Shown piece after piece: positions 62,877-64,000 of a stretch of DNA of 64,000 nt. Below the pieces are notes generated by a model, which saw only the letters and a list, made by a program, of their open reading frames with translations, ran no database searches and had not been told where the DNA came from. A program made the translations under genes and the position numbers. Each line of letters begins with the position of its first letter. Positions within the stretch are counted from its first letter, which is position 1. Origin of the DNA: Streptomyces bicolor (GTDB taxonomy: Bacteria > Actinomycetota > Actinomycetes > Streptomycetales > Streptomycetaceae); NCBI RefSeq assembly GCF_000719285.1, contig NZ_JOFS01000011.1, positions 124,001-188,000 on the forward strand, in the 5' to 3' direction.

Positions 62877-63689
62877 TCAGACGGTCCGGAGGAAGTCGAG
62901 CAGGATGCCGTTGAATTCCTCGGGCTTCTCCAGGTTCGGGTAGTGCCCGACACCGTCGACGGTGACCGAGCGGCCGTCGGGCACCGTGCGGGCGACGCGT
63001 TCCGCCATCGCGATGCTGTCGGGCGCGTTCAGTGCGCCGTGGATGGCGAGGACCGGGACGTCGATCTTCGGCAGACGGGACCAGGTGTCGGTCACGGGCA
63101 CCTTCCAGTCCTTCTCACCCGGTGTGTGCTTGGCGAGCGTGTGCGCGCACATCTCCTGTAGTCGTCGTACGACTTCGGGAGCGACCTCGTCCGGCGTACG
63201 GTGCGGGCCCGCCACGCCCCGTGCGAAGTGGTCGAGCCATCCCCCGACGTCTCCGGTGCCCAGCAGACGGGCTGCCTCTGCCACGTGCTCCAGGGTCCGT
63301 GGGTCCTTGAACTCGAACTCGCTGGTCCCGGCTCCGCTGACGACGACCGCGCGGACCAGTTCGGGGTACTCCAGCGCCGTGTCGGTCGCCACGGCCGAGC
63401 CCATGCACAGGCCGACGAGGACCGCGGGACCGGTGTCGAGGTGGCGCAGCAGGCCGGCGAGGTCGTCCGCCCAGCGGAACGGGCGGCTCGCGTTGGCGGA
63501 GAAGCCATGGCCGCGCACGTCGGGCGCGATCACCCGGTGGTGAGCGGCGAGGGCCTGTATCTGGTCGTCGAAGACTCGGTGGTCGGCGAATCCGGAGTGG
63601 AGCAGCACCACGGGATCGCCGGTACCCGCGTCGCGGTAGGCCAGGTCTCCGTCGGCCGATGGGAAGAAGTTCAGTCCAGCAGCTGTCAT
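62877..63689 (-). CDS. Alpha/beta hydrolase with Cys in the nucleophile elbow
   Basis: A 270-residue alpha/beta hydrolase (VVLLHSGFADHRVFD, APDVRGHGFSA, late His in GVGHYPNLE). The nucleophile elbow reads G-L-C-M-G, with Cys where most relatives have Ser. Dienelactone hydrolases use Cys, but this protein otherwise resembles 3-oxoadipate enol-lactonase/haloperoxidase-like enzymes. ATG 63689 lies in a repeat-rich region divergent from a MarR gene, its probable regulator. Confidence 0.85.
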   Translation of the reverse strand: MTAAGLNFFPSADGDLAYRDAGTGDPVVLLHSGFADHRVFDDQIQALAAHHRVIAPDVRGHGFSANASRPFRWADDLAGLLRHLDTGPAVLVGLCMGSAVATDTALEYPELVRAVVVSGAGTSEFEFKDPRTLEHVAEAARLLGTGDVGGWLDHFARGVAGPHRTPDEVAPEVVRRLQEMCAHTLAKHTPGEKDWKVPVTDTWSRLPKIDVPVLAIHGALNAPDSIAMAERVARTVPDGRSVTVDGVGHYPNLEKPEEFNGILLDFLRTV

Positions 63690-63741
63690 GACAACCAAGG
63701 TGTCATCTTGAAAGGTGGTTTGGCAACTGAGGTGTCATAAT
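63684..63741. promoter_or_regulatory. TGTCAT operator cluster between hydrolase and MarR gene
   Basis: TGTCAT occurs at 63684, 63701 and 63733. The first is part of the palindrome TGTCATGACA, and ATGACA (63688) with TGTCAT (63701) forms an inverted repeat. AGGTGTCAT repeats 32 bases apart. CATAAT (63736-63741) is a -10 box 6 bases before the MarR GTG, so bound repressor would cover both promoters. Confidence 0.5.
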
Positions 63742-63747
63742 GGCCCG

Positions 63748-64000
63748 GTGAACGACTCCGACGAGCCCCTCTCCCCCGACGATCTGGGTCACCGGGTCAG
63801 CGAGGTGTTCGACCTGGTCGGCGCGCTCTACCGGCGCGGGCTGCGCAAGCTCGAGCAGGGTGAGGAGGTCGAGGGGGTGTCCGTCGGCGTGCGCTCCGTG
63901 CTGGTGCTGCTGCACAGGTACGGGCCCATGACGGTGCCTCAGATGGGCCGGGTCATGACGCTGACCCGGCAGTTCGTGCAGCGCATGGTCAACGACGCGA
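63748..64000 (+). CDS. MarR family regulator (3' truncated)
   Basis: The first 84 codons are visible. An N-terminal helix (LGHRVSEVFDLVGALYRRGLRKLEQ) leads into a winged helix (VRSVLVLLHRYGPMTVPQMGRVMTLTRQFVQRMV), as in MarR proteins. GTG 63748 has CATAAT 6 bases upstream and no ribosome site (leaderless). The rest lies beyond the window. It probably represses itself and the divergent hydrolase. Confidence 0.85.
   Translation, partial: MNDSDEPLSPDDLGHRVSEVFDLVGALYRRGLRKLEQGEEVEGVSVGVRSVLVLLHRYGPMTVPQMGRVMTLTRQFVQRMVNDA

Overview
The window is high-GC actinobacterial DNA and almost certainly Streptomyces. The evidence is the strong GC bias at third codon positions, frequent GTG starts, ergothioneine genes, many TANNNT -10 boxes placed 6-8 bases before a start codon (leaderless genes), a single TTA (bldA-type) codon, and an intergenic repeat that I recognise from Streptomyces genomes. 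No rRNA, tRNA, CRISPR array, prophage or complete insertion sequence was seen. From memory, the order olsA-olsB-sdhB-sdhA-sdhC-lysR ... rmdA-methyltransferase-lipoprotein-proline-rich protein matches the SCO0920-SCO0931 part of the S. coelicolor left arm; this needs a database check.

Layout. 1-16.6 kb is catabolic and secreted-enzyme country. It holds a truncated spermidine-synthase-like membrane protein, two medium-chain dehydrogenases, a CSLREA/beta-helix secreted protein, a type B carboxylesterase, a TetR regulator divergent from a large membrane protein with a periplasmic-binding-type domain, a divergent quinone-reductase/AraC pair, a GH43-CBM42 glycosidase and an amidase. 16.6-19.9 kb carries an NfeD-like/flotillin pair, an orphan MazF-like protein and a bacterial-type poly(ADP-ribose) glycohydrolase. 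20.1-24.8 kb is the ergothioneine operon egtABCD followed by dodecin. 24.8-28.1 kb looks like a small accessory patch: a HAD phosphatase, a ribbon-helix-helix antitoxin with a Fic/Doc-like toxin and a perfect palindromic operator, a secreted protein, an orphan membrane protein and a decayed cold-shock-like gene.

28.1-41.7 kb has a PL9 pectate lyase, a DUF485/solute-symporter pair (the only TTA codon), a 2Fe-2S ferredoxin, and a zinc-scarcity pair (cysteine-free L32 plus a CobW/ZNG1-type GTPase) behind a Zur-like box. It continues with a LuxR regulator beside a berberine-bridge-type oxidase, a luciferase-like flavoprotein, a beta-propeller phytase and a UvrA-like double ATPase. 41.9-48.4 kb encodes ornithine-lipid synthesis (olsB-olsA) and a menaquinone-type succinate dehydrogenase/fumarate reductase (sdhCAB) with a divergent LysR. 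48.5-51.4 kb is the c-di-GMP enzyme RmdA, translationally coupled to a methyltransferase.

51.8-56.8 kb looks like a cell-surface module: a repeat lipoprotein, a proline-rich anchored protein, a DUF4239 membrane protein, two inverted paralogues of a small secreted and membrane-anchored domain, and a class F sortase. The end of the window has an ECF sigma factor with a SnoaL-like tail, a Tat-exported polysaccharide deacetylase, LysX (lysyl-phosphatidylglycerol synthase fused to lysyl-tRNA synthetase), a universal stress protein, an alpha/beta hydrolase with Cys at the nucleophile position, and a truncated MarR gene. Recurring themes are envelope remodelling (aminolipids, sortase, deacetylase), metal and phosphate scarcity (Zur pair, phytase, ornithine lipids) and redox buffering (ergothioneine, dodecin).
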